Of a stretch of DNA of 8,582 bases, positions 1 through 7,024 are shown in pieces. Below the pieces are notes generated by a model. It searched no databases. It was not told where the DNA came from and saw only the letters and a program-made list of their open reading frames with translations. The stretch is from the NCBI GenBank assembly GCA_002325785.1, contig DCSU01000136.1:2971-11552 (forward strand), read 5' to 3'. Every line of letters begins with the position of its first letter. Position 1 is the first letter of the stretch. The position numbers and the translations under genes were made by a program. The DNA is from Bacteroidales bacterium UBA1458 (GTDB lineage: Bacteria; Bacteroidota; Bacteroidia; Bacteroidales; VadinHA17).

Positions 1-2
1 CC

Positions 3-254
3 CGTCACCATATTACTGAGGTGCTTAACGAAAAACACCACCGGAACTTCTTCTCTTTCGTAAACGAGTACAGGATACGCGAAGTCACCAGCCGCATCAG
101 CGATCCGAAATACCAGCATTATACGATCCTGGCCATCGCCTTTGACGCCGGATTCAACTCAAAATCAACATTCAATACCTTCTTCAAGGCATATACCGGC
201 AAGACACCAAGCGCCTACAGGGAGGAGATCTCAAAAGAGTCAGGCAAGGTGTGA
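3..254 (+). CDS. AraC-family transcriptional regulator, C-terminal DNA-binding domain (5' end outside window)
   Basis: The reading frame is open from the window edge and gives 83 C-terminal residues, so the gene is cut by the window and not truncated in nature. The visible part is most of an AraC/XylS helix-turn-helix domain: a first HTH region (HHITEVLNEKHHRNFFSFVN), the linker helix with EYRIREV, then the second HTH (ILAIAFDAGFNSKSTFNTFF) and the family's closing pattern GKTPSAYRE. The A-x-x-x-GF-x-S-x-S-x-F-x-x-x-FK signature of the second HTH is clear. A GTG at 21 lies inside the domain and is not the true start. The N-terminal sensing part is not visible, so ligand and class cannot be stated; many Bacteroidota relatives have membrane or sensor N-termini. 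It lies directly upstream of the transport operon on the same strand and might control it, which is inference only. Its TGA stop falls within the first copy of a 33-bp-spaced repeat. Confidence 0.9.
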   Translation, partial: RHHITEVLNEKHHRNFFSFVNEYRIREVTSRISDPKYQHYTILAIAFDAGFNSKSTFNTFFKAYTGKTPSAYREEISKESGKV

Positions 255-329
255 TCCGGGCTGCACCTGCATTTTCTAATTAGGTGATCCGGGCTGTCAG
301 CTCCGCCTCCCAAGGTGTGATCCGAGCGG
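245..329 (+). repeat. Three short direct repeats with exact 33-bp spacing
   Basis: The core GTGATCCGGGCTG occurs at 251-263 and 284-296, and a diverged copy GTGATCCGAGCGG at 317-329. The first bases are exactly 33 bp apart each time. Copies 1 and 3 share a longer left side (CAAGGT before the core), so they also look like a 66-bp-spaced pair. The first copy includes the stop codon of the regulator gene. Sequence between cores is not clearly conserved. This could be a decayed tandem duplication of the gene's 3' end or an array of protein-binding sites about three helical turns apart. The sequence does not decide between these. Confidence 0.6.
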
Positions 330-399
330 CTCAGACCAGGCCGCAATCCCTTACCTGTCCTAACCGTGCGGTCCGGACGATATCACAGATTATCATGAC

Positions 400-407
400 G
401 ACCTTTG
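400..407 (+). promoter_or_regulatory. Possible Bacteroidota-type -7 box upstream of the transport operon
   Basis: GACCTTTG matches the Bacteroidota -7 consensus TAnnTTTG in all but the first fixed position and lies 15 nt before the ATG at 423. No TTG-type -33 element is seen at the usual spacing, so this is a weak candidate. It would give a very short leader. Confidence 0.2.
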
Positions 408-422
408 CAGAAAAAGATCACC

Positions 423-1769
423 ATGATAAGACGGCCATTGATAATTATAGTATCATTGCTTTTTCCTCTTTCCCTCTTTTCGCAGGAAAAATCATTTACC
501 CCCGGAGGGTTTGTCAGGGGCGGCGCATATTTCAGTACAGGCGATTACCGGCATGACGTTAATGCAGCGTTTGGAGATGCGGCCCTTACCCTGACAGCAA
601 CCGACAACCTCAGCTTTAAGGGCTACGCAGACATTAGACTTCGTTTTGGACAGCAGTTTGGTGAGAACGTAAACTCCCTGACTCTCCGGGAGGCATGGGG
701 CATGTATTATAACAGCTTCATGAGTGTCTCAGCGGGACAAAAGATCATCAATTGGGGAAAAACCGACATCTTCACTCCCCTGTCGAGATTCAGTCCCGCT
801 GATTATACCCTGCGATCACCTGATTTCGATGATGCCGAACTGGGAAACCTCCTTGGCGAGATAACCTTCACTCCCGCCCCGTTCTTCAGACTCTCTGTTG
901 TTGCAGCACCCTTCTGGAATCCGTCAGTGCTCATAATTAAACCGATAGAGCTTCCTCCGAACATGCAGGTGTCGCTGCCGGTGGGAATGAGGACAGGCAA
1001 TGGGTATTATTCATACGGTGTCAGAGGCGATTTTATGTTCAGGGGATTTGATGCCGGTATCCAGTATTATCATGGCCCAGACCTGATGCCGGGACTGATC
1101 CTGACAAACGCTGATTATACTAATCCTGCGCAGCCTGCCGTCTCAGTTAGCGGGGTACCTTATGTTATCAACAGTACCGGCTTTGACTTTGAGACAGTGG
1201 TATCACCTTTTGTGCTCAGGGGTACTGCTGCCATTACCACTCCGGTGGAAGAAAAGGAAGGCAATGAGGAGATACCCTTCAGGCAAATTGAATGGGTGGC
1301 AGGATTCGATTGGATCCCCGGGGCAGTACGGGTGACGGCCGAGTATTCAGGTAAAAAGGTCCTCGACTTTTACGAGGCTCCATATGACCCTATCCTTGGC
1401 ACTGAACCTGACATGCAGCAGCTCATGCAGCTCTTCAGCACACCTGGGTTTGACCCGTTTGAGTTTACACGGCTTCAGATTGAAGCATTTAACAGGCTGT
1501 ATAACAACCAGCTGCATGAGTATTATCACTCTGCCGGGGTGAGGCTCGAGGCCGAACTGTTCTATGGCAGACTGATTCCTTCATTAACAACGGTTTTCAA
1601 CTTTACCTCGAAAGACCTGCTTGTCCGCCCTGGGGTGAAATACAAACCCTCGGACGGTGTGACACTCAGTGCGGGATATGAGCATTATGAAGGCACCAAA
1701 GGAGGAATGTACGACATTATTGACGACTTCATGAATGCGGCATACTTTACTATCAGGATAGATTTTTAA
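423..1769 (+). CDS. Predicted outer-membrane beta-barrel protein of an RND-linked transport operon
   Basis: The product is 448 residues. It starts with a signal peptide (MIRRPLIIIVSLLFPLSLFS, cleavage probably before Q21) and continues with alternating amphipathic strands rich in Tyr, Phe and Gly. It ends in YFTIRIDF, a terminal aromatic as expected for a BAM-inserted barrel. Residues 104-116 (AGQKIINWGKTDI), followed by FTPLSRFSPADYTLRSPD, resemble the G-x-Q-x-x-x-WG-x-x-D...NP-x-D pattern of DUF1302-like and alginate-export-like barrels; this assignment is from memory of the motif and is tentative. I chose ATG 423 because it begins a clean signal peptide. A TTG at 405 in the same frame would add six residues (MQKKIT) and is less likely. 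The RND exporter gene begins 4 nt after the stop, implying co-transcription and coupled translation. The likely role is the outer-membrane end of the route used by the RND pump and LolA-like carrier. Substrate unknown. Confidence 0.85.
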   Translation: MIRRPLIIIVSLLFPLSLFSQEKSFTPGGFVRGGAYFSTGDYRHDVNAAFGDAALTLTATDNLSFKGYADIRLRFGQQFGENVNSLTLREAWGMYYNSFMSVSAGQKIINWGKTDIFTPLSRFSPADYTLRSPDFDDAELGNLLGEITFTPAPFFRLSVVAAPFWNPSVLIIKPIELPPNMQVSLPVGMRTGNGYYSYGVRGDFMFRGFDAGIQYYHGPDLMPGLILTNADYTNPAQPAVSVSGVPYVINSTGFDFETVVSPFVLRGTAAITTPVEEKEGNEEIPFRQIEWVAGFDWIPGAVRVTAEYSGKKVLDFYEAPYDPILGTEPDMQQLMQLFSTPGFDPFEFTRLQIEAFNRLYNNQLHEYYHSAGVRLEAELFYGRLIPSLTTVFNFTSKDLLVRPGVKYKPSDGVTLSAGYEHYEGTKGGMYDIIDDFMNAAYFTIRIDF

Positions 1770-1773
1770 GACT

Positions 1774-4161
1774 ATGACAGACTTTATTATAAAATACAGA
1801 TGGGCTATAATAGCAATGTCGTTTGCCCTTGCAGCAGGACTGGGCCTGCTGATACCATCATCGGAAACCGATCCTGATATCAGGAATTACATACCCCACA
1901 ATATGCCCTCGAGGGTCACCAACGACTCCATCGAGAAGGAGTTTGGTGTTCAGGATATGATCATTGTGCTTTTCACTGACAGCACCATTCTTAAGCCTGG
2001 CGACCTGAGGCAGGTTAAGGAGGTTGACAGGGCAATGTCAAGGATGGAAGGCATAGGGATGGTTAATTCATTATTTACGGCAAGGAAGATCGAGGGCATT
2101 GATGGCATGATGGTCGTTGATCCTCTTATTGACAGAATTCCCGAAACAGCTGAAGAGATGGAAACGCTGATGCAGGACATTCTGGCTAACCGGTTTGCCC
2201 GCGACATAGTGATGTCGTCTGACATGACCGCCGCGGCGATCACCGGAACCATCACCTCCACCGTGTCTGAATATGAGACCCTTAACAGGATTGACTCGGT
2301 CATCGCGGCGCAGCATGGGGATGCGCAGATCCTTACAGGCGGGCTGCCATACATAAGGCAATTCATCAATGGGGATGTAAACCATGACGCCATGATCCTT
2401 ATCCCCATAGCCCTCCTGATAATGCTGACAGTGCTTAAACTGTCGCTCGGCAACTGGAGAAGCGTACTGATTCCTTTCACGGTAGTGATACTTTCAACAG
2501 TTATTACCTTGGGAATGATTCCGCTGCTTGGATGGAAATTTTCGATAATTATGAGCCTTGCTCCCATCATACTTATCTCGGTTGCAAATAATTACGGCAT
2601 ATATCTTGTCTCCAGGCACCAGGAGCTCAGCCGGTCTGATCTTCCGGTGACGGGAAAAGAGATGGTCAGAGCTATTACAGGGTCTCTTAATATGCCAATC
2701 CTCTTCAGCGGACTGACCACCATAGCCGGATTGCTCGGCCTGCTGACCCATTCAATCATTCCGGCAAGGCAGGTTGGGATACTGGCAGCAACAGGAGTTA
2801 CCCTGGCACTGGCAATGAGCCTTTTAATGATTCCTGCCCTCATCTACATGCAACATACCCCCGGAAGGAAACCCCTACCTCGGCGGTCGGTAAAAGACGA
2901 CCTGATCAGTCGTACCCTTGCAATGATCTCATCAGTCGTCAAAAGACGACCGGGAAGAGTTCTCCTGGTTTCAATGGTCCTGACGCTCCTTATTGGTACC
3001 GGCATGTTTTTCCTGAGAATAGACACTAACCAGGAGAATTTCTTTCCCCATAAACACCCTATTAGAAGAGCTTCGGAAATCATCAATTCGAAATTTGGTG
3101 GCTCACAGACCGTCTCGGTGATGATCAGCGGCGACATCAAGGACCCCGTTCTGATGCAGAAGATCGATGATCTCACTCAGCATCTGAAGGGTTCGGAGGG
3201 TGTCGGAGGCGTATTCTCAATCTCCGACGTTGTGAGAGAGATGAGCAAGGCGCTGTATGAGCCCGCGGAGGAGGGATATGACATGATACCATCCTCTTCT
3301 GCGGCAATCGCCCAGATGTTCGAGCTATACAATATGAGCGGTAACCCTGACGATTTCAAACAGCTGATGAACTTCGATAATACAAAGGCTCATCTGCTTG
3401 TGCGGCTGTCAAAACCGGACAATAAGATCGTACGTGATCTAAGGGACGACATAAAAAGCTTTACCGCAGATTTTCCCGCCAGTGTGACAACCGGAGGATA
3501 TGCTATCATCATGATTGATTTTGCGCAGAAGATAATCAACGGCCAGGTCTCGTCGCTGGCTTTAGCACTTATAATAGTCCTGATTCTACTGACTGTTATA
3601 TTCAGGTCGCTGAAGGGTGGTCTCATAGGATCAATTCCTCTTGCAGCTTCAATCATAATACAGTTTGGAGTAATGGGCATCACAGGAGTGGCCATCGATG
3701 CCGCAACCGCCCTCCTCTCCTCAATTATGATAGGAGTGGGTGTCGATTTCACCATCCAGTTCCTCTGGAAATACAAGAATGAGCTAAGGAAAGGTGCATC
3801 CCGCGAGGAGGCCATATCGGAAACATACCGGACAACAGGACGGAGTATCGTCATTAACGGCCTGAGCGTAATTGCCGGATTCTCAGCCACCCTTTTCTCC
3901 GGGTTCCTGTCAATAAGATTCTTCGGTTACCTGACACTGCTGGCAATAGGCTCCTGCCTTATCTATGCAATTATTGTGATGCCGGCATTCATGCTCTACT
4001 TCAAACCTAAGTTTATAGAGGCAAATCAGAAACAAATAAATAAAAATAAAGAAGAAAATGAGAAAGATGTTATTCCTATTGTCAGCAGTATCGGTTCTGT
4101 CACTGCAGGCTACATTGGCACAGCAGTCAGATCCCGTGCAGCTGATGGACAAGAGTCGTGA
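1774..4161 (+). CDS. RND-superfamily (MMPL-type) inner-membrane exporter
   Basis: The product is 795 residues with the duplicated RND plan. TM1 is at about 8-28, a periplasmic porter domain runs to about 205, and TM2-6 occupy about 205-360. TM7 is at about 395-413, the second porter domain runs to about 593, and TM8-12 occupy about 594-745. The TM10 motif GVGVDFTIQF (654-663) carries the Asp658 expected to relay protons. The equivalent TM4 motif is VANNYGIY (270-277), with Asn273 where relatives usually have Asp. The protein fits the 'predicted exporter of the RND superfamily' group (COG1033-like), whose known relatives move lipids, sterols or hopanoids; it is shorter than AcrB-type drug pumps (about 1,030 residues). 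No membrane-fusion protein gene is adjacent. The last 34 residues (from 762) lie over the start of the next gene and do not resemble the rest of the protein, so the real C-terminus may have been near 755. Start ATG 1774 leads straight into TM1. Confidence 0.92.
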   Translation: MTDFIIKYRWAIIAMSFALAAGLGLLIPSSETDPDIRNYIPHNMPSRVTNDSIEKEFGVQDMIIVLFTDSTILKPGDLRQVKEVDRAMSRMEGIGMVNSLFTARKIEGIDGMMVVDPLIDRIPETAEEMETLMQDILANRFARDIVMSSDMTAAAITGTITSTVSEYETLNRIDSVIAAQHGDAQILTGGLPYIRQFINGDVNHDAMILIPIALLIMLTVLKLSLGNWRSVLIPFTVVILSTVITLGMIPLLGWKFSIIMSLAPIILISVANNYGIYLVSRHQELSRSDLPVTGKEMVRAITGSLNMPILFSGLTTIAGLLGLLTHSIIPARQVGILAATGVTLALAMSLLMIPALIYMQHTPGRKPLPRRSVKDDLISRTLAMISSVVKRRPGRVLLVSMVLTLLIGTGMFFLRIDTNQENFFPHKHPIRRASEIINSKFGGSQTVSVMISGDIKDPVLMQKIDDLTQHLKGSEGVGGVFSISDVVREMSKALYEPAEEGYDMIPSSSAAIAQMFELYNMSGNPDDFKQLMNFDNTKAHLLVRLSKPDNKIVRDLRDDIKSFTADFPASVTTGGYAIIMIDFAQKIINGQVSSLALALIIVLILLTVIFRSLKGGLIGSIPLAASIIIQFGVMGITGVAIDAATALLSSIMIGVGVDFTIQFLWKYKNELRKGASREEAISETYRTTGRSIVINGLSVIAGFSATLFSGFLSIRFFGYLTLLAIGSCLIYAIIVMPAFMLYFKPKFIEANQKQINKNKEENEKDVIPIVSSIGSVTAGYIGTAVRSRAADGQES

Positions 4162-4837
4162 CCTGACTATGTCAGGGAACATACAGTCGACCGTCACCCT
4201 TACAATATCCGAGAAGAACGGTTCCGTTCGGACGCGGAAGTTGAATATGATCACCAAATCATACGACGACGGTACGATCAAGCGAATGGTTAAGTTCCTT
4301 GATCCGGCGGATGTGAGAGGTACAGCGATGCTTATCGTAGACAGCAAGGATGCGCAGGACGACATGTGGATCTACCTTCCTGCACTGAAGAAGACAAGAC
4401 GGATAGTCAGTACGGAGAAAGGCAAGAGCTTCATGAGTTCTGAGTTTTCAAATGCGGATATGTCGAGCGGAAGCAATGCCGACTTCAAAATCAGTCACCT
4501 GCCGGAATCAGGAAAAAACGACGTCTGGGTAATCGAGAATGTACCTGTCAGCGAAGACAAAGCCGATGAGTACGGCTTCTCTAAAAAGATAACTTTTCTC
4601 GATAAGAGCAGCCTGAAAACAAAGAAGATCGACTTTTATAATTTTGATGGTGAGTTGTTCAAGTCAATTGAGATAGTGGCCACCCAGCCACTTGAGGGAA
4701 AAGAGGGGTATGTCATGACGGACATGCTGGCCAGAAATTATATCAATGGCAGAAGCTCGAGGGTCAAATTTGACCAGGTAAATACTACAGCATCAATACC
4801 GGATAATACCTTTATTGCCGATAACCTCTCGAGGTAG
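4058..4837 (+). CDS. LolA-like periplasmic 'outer membrane lipoprotein-sorting protein'
   Basis: The product is 259 residues. A signal peptide (MRKMLFLLSAVSVLSLQATLA) precedes a mature protein starting at about Q22. The family core is recognisable: KFLDPADVRGTAML (79-92), then DDMWIYLPALKKTRRI (101-116), GKSFMSSEFSNADMSS, and later strands typical of the LolA/LolB-like fold (PF17131-type). Members are predicted to bind lipid or a lipoprotein acyl chain in a half-barrel and commonly sit beside an MMPL-type RND gene, as here. This is not the housekeeping LolA. ATG 4058 is preceded by a purine-rich AAAGAAGAAA. A second in-frame Met, codon 4 at 4067, would still leave a usable signal peptide. The gene overlaps the RND gene by 104 nt in a different frame. 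Its inferred job is to carry the pump's substrate across the periplasm toward the outer-membrane barrel encoded at 423-1769. Confidence 0.9.
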   Translation: MRKMLFLLSAVSVLSLQATLAQQSDPVQLMDKSRDLTMSGNIQSTVTLTISEKNGSVRTRKLNMITKSYDDGTIKRMVKFLDPADVRGTAMLIVDSKDAQDDMWIYLPALKKTRRIVSTEKGKSFMSSEFSNADMSSGSNADFKISHLPESGKNDVWVIENVPVSEDKADEYGFSKKITFLDKSSLKTKKIDFYNFDGELFKSIEIVATQPLEGKEGYVMTDMLARNYINGRSSRVKFDQVNTTASIPDNTFIADNLSR

Positions 4838-4845
4838 AATTCCAT

Positions 4846-4853
4846 TACCTTTG
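4846..4853 (+). promoter_or_regulatory. Possible -7 box of an mnmE promoter
   Basis: TACCTTTG is a full match to the Bacteroidota -7 consensus TAnnTTTG, in the 30-nt gap before mnmE and 14 nt upstream of its ATG. The nearest upstream TTG (4815-4817) is 28 nt away, longer than the usual 19-21, so no proper -33 element supports it. If used, the leader would be only about 10 nt. Confidence 0.3.
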
Positions 4854-4867
4854 TCCCGGGTAAAACT

Positions 4868-6271
4868 ATGACACAAAAGGGGACAATCATATGCGCGCCG
4901 GCCACATCCGGAGGTGGTGCGATAGCTCTGATCAGGCTTTCCGGGCCCGGAACAATTGAAACCTTGGCCGGAGTATTCGAACCAGCTGATAAACAGGTGG
5001 ATATACGTATTGCGAAGGGTTACACATTAATTTATGGGACTATATCTTCGCAGAGCGAATTCATTGACGAGGTACTTGTCTCCCTATTCCGTGCGCCGCA
5101 CTCTTATACCGGGGAGGAAATGGCAGAGATCAGCTGCCATGCCTCGCCCTTTATCCAGCAACGGATCATAGAAATTCTCATCGGCAAAGGGGTTGAGACA
5201 GCCACTCCCGGAGAGTTCACCATGAGGGCTTTTATGAATGGCAAAATGGATCTTTCGCAGGCCGAGGCTGTGGCTGATATTATTGCTTCCGATTCAGAAG
5301 CGGCGCACCGTCTTGCTGCGGCCCAGCTCCGCGGCGGTTTCTCGAAAGAGATTGAGAAGCTGAGGATGGAGCTCCTCTCCTTCGCCTCGCTCATTGAACT
5401 GGAACTAGATTTCAGCGAGGAGGATGTTCAGTTCGCCGATCGTTTCGCTATGACTGAGACGGTAATAAAAATCAAGAGCCTGGTCGACAGGCTGGCAGCT
5501 TCATTCAGGCTGGGAAATGCAATAAAAAATGGTATTCCGGTGGTGATCGCCGGCAGGCCCAACGTGGGAAAATCTTCCCTGCTCAATGTGCTGCTTCAGG
5601 AAGAAAGGGCCATCGTCTCTGAAATACCCGGAACTACACGTGACACCATAGAGGAGGTGCTGCATGTGAACGGACTCCTTTTCAGATTCATTGACACTGC
5701 AGGTCTGAGACAATCGGATGATGAGATAGAAACCCTGGGCGTGCAACGGACCAGGAGGAAGCTGGAGGCAGCTGAGATCGTTCTGGCTGTTGCCGAAGCC
5801 AATGACAGTGCTGAAGATATTGTCGGGTTTGCCCGTTCGATGACAGAGATGACACGAGCCAAAGGTGCGAAAATTATCATGGTGCTTAACAAGTCAGATC
5901 TGGCCGACCCCGCCCGGATTGCAGACCTCAGGAAGGAGCTGTCACAACCGGGTCATATTCCGTTGGTCTTTGTCTCTGCAACAAAGTTATCAGGGATGGA
6001 TGAACTTAAAAAGATGCTTACGTCTTCTGTCGAGACCGGCCGGCTGAATACCCCGCAATATATCGTAACCAATGCCAGACATTACGAGGCCCTGAAGAAT
6101 GTTTCGGAAAGTCTGCAGAGGGTCCTTGACGGCTTTCGTGACGGTATCCCAACCGTGCTGATTGCCACTGACGTTCGCCAGGCAATATACTACCTTGGGC
6201 TAATAACGGGAAAGATCACACCCGAGGATATCCTCGGGCAGATCTTCTCAAAATTCTGTATAGGAAAATAA
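4868..6271 (+). CDS. mnmE: tRNA uridine-5-carboxymethylaminomethyl(34) synthesis GTPase MnmE (TrmE)
   Basis: The product is 467 residues, the normal length for the family. With MnmG (GidA), MnmE modifies the wobble uridine C5 of certain tRNAs in the cytoplasm, using GTP and a folate one-carbon unit. The N-terminal folate-binding, dimerisation domain starts with TIICAPATSGGGAIALIRLSGPG and reaches the conserved PGEFTMRAFMNGKMDLSQAE (residues 114-133). The G domain sits within the helical domain: P-loop GRPNVGKSS (229-237), G2 region GTTRDT (255-260), G3 DTAGLR (276-281) and G4 NKSD (341-344). The C-terminus is FCIGK with the conserved Cys464. Nothing essential is missing. The gene starts 30 nt after the LolA-like gene on the same strand, so read-through is possible, but the functions are unrelated. 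It converges on the barrel gene at 6276-6860 with 4 nt between stop codons. Confidence 0.98.
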   Translation: MTQKGTIICAPATSGGGAIALIRLSGPGTIETLAGVFEPADKQVDIRIAKGYTLIYGTISSQSEFIDEVLVSLFRAPHSYTGEEMAEISCHASPFIQQRIIEILIGKGVETATPGEFTMRAFMNGKMDLSQAEAVADIIASDSEAAHRLAAAQLRGGFSKEIEKLRMELLSFASLIELELDFSEEDVQFADRFAMTETVIKIKSLVDRLAASFRLGNAIKNGIPVVIAGRPNVGKSSLLNVLLQEERAIVSEIPGTTRDTIEEVLHVNGLLFRFIDTAGLRQSDDEIETLGVQRTRRKLEAAEIVLAVAEANDSAEDIVGFARSMTEMTRAKGAKIIMVLNKSDLADPARIADLRKELSQPGHIPLVFVSATKLSGMDELKKMLTSSVETGRLNTPQYIVTNARHYEALKNVSESLQRVLDGFRDGIPTVLIATDVRQAIYYLGLITGKITPEDILGQIFSKFCIGK

Positions 6272-6275
6272 CCTT

Positions 6276-6860
6276 CTAGAGGTTGCGGATTGCCCTTTCG
6301 GCGTCATGACCAATTAGGTAAAACAGTCCAAGCTGAATACCCCTGTTGGTCGATTTTACATCACTGCTTTTGTTAATATCATTTATTCCGTGATTGTACC
6401 TTAAATCAATCCCGAAACCTGTTGCCGGAACTACATAGCTTACACCCACACTAAGTGCAATATCAATAGGGTTCCAATTATCATTATTGTCTGAACTAAC
6501 AAGTAGTCCCAACTGCGGGCCAGCCTGAAGCCTGAATCCGTTGTCAAACATATATTGAATCAAGACAGGCACATTCAGATAACCCAGGTCCAGGGTTTTT
6601 GAACCCTGTGCGGAATATACCAGTTCAGGCTGAATTGCCCATTGGCTGTTGTGATGAATATGGCCAAGAATACCAAAATGATAGCCTGTTCTCTGATCGT
6701 AACTGGTACTGTTGTCATTCTGAATGTTATAGAAGTTCAATCCTCCTTTGACCCCGAGAACGACGTGACCGGCAGGTGACGCACTGTGTTGTGCACTGGC
6801 AACGCCGGTAATCAGGAACGCTGCAATTAATACGGGCAAAAATCTCATTTTCAGTTTCAT
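6276..6860 (-). CDS. PorT-family small outer-membrane beta-barrel protein
   Basis: The product is 194 residues. It has a signal peptide (about residues 1-23, ending GVASA before Q24) and then a compact barrel. The pattern VVLGVKGGLNFYN at the first strand, the strand-turn unit WAIQPELVYSAQGSK, the LGYLNVPVLIQYMF segment and GFRLQAGPQLGLL are all characteristic of the Bacteroidota 'porin family / outer membrane protein beta-barrel domain' group (PF13568-like). The barrel's last strand is GIQLGLFYLIGH, followed by nine further residues (DAERAIRNL), a little longer than the usual end right after the strand. The start ATG at 6858-6860 is preceded by an A-rich AATAAAAAAGTA. A second Met at codon 5 is possible and equally compatible with secretion. 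The role of such proteins is generally unknown. It appears to be a single-gene unit, 164 nt downstream of the AI-2E gene. Confidence 0.9.
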   Translation of the reverse strand: MKLKMRFLPVLIAAFLITGVASAQHSASPAGHVVLGVKGGLNFYNIQNDNSTSYDQRTGYHFGILGHIHHNSQWAIQPELVYSAQGSKTLDLGYLNVPVLIQYMFDNGFRLQAGPQLGLLVSSDNNDNWNPIDIALSVGVSYVVPATGFGIDLRYNHGINDINKSSDVKSTNRGIQLGLFYLIGHDAERAIRNL

Positions 6861-6918
6861 TACTTTTTTATTGGTTTTGGTTATAATCCTGTTCTGTCAG
6901 GGATTCTTAAGTTAACAG

Positions 6919-6926
6919 CAAAGGTG
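6919..6926 (-). promoter_or_regulatory. Possible -7 box upstream of the PorT-like gene
   Basis: Read on the minus strand this is CACCTTTG, one mismatch from TAnnTTTG, 58 nt before the start codon. No TTG-type -33 element is seen at the usual distance, so support is weak. The rest of the 164-nt intergenic region (6861-7024) is AT-rich and shows no convincing terminator for the upstream gene. Confidence 0.2.
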
Positions 6927-7024
6927 CCGCTTATTACGAGAAGAAGTGTTACAGATTAGTAATGACATTTTACATAATTCACATAAAACAAAGGGATTAG
7001 TAACCGATGATTTAACCGGGAGTT

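Noticed and set aside
251..329. 33-bp periodic repeats considered as a CRISPR array
   Set aside because: The repeated core is only 13 bp, the period is too short to hold repeat plus spacer, and no cas genes are present.
284..556. A + strand open frame of 90 codons starting at GTG, overlapping the signal-peptide region of the barrel gene
   Set aside because: Its first part is the 33-bp repeat translated (VIRA-type units) and the rest is another frame of the barrel gene. No domain, no plausible start site.
1950..2570. A 206-codon minus-strand open frame within the RND gene
   Set aside because: It is antisense to a strongly supported coding region, has low-complexity Ser/Ile/Met-rich composition, and shows no recognisable family.
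6270..6284. Short near-palindrome (AACCTTCTAGAGGTT) at the junction of the convergent mnmE and PorT-like genes
   Set aside because: The stem is only 5-6 bp with no T-run on either strand, so it is not a convincing bidirectional terminator.
6954..7003. GATTAGTAA repeated at 6954-6962 and 6995-7003 in the intergenic region
   Set aside because: A 9-bp AT-rich pair without further conserved context is compatible with chance and fits no known site.
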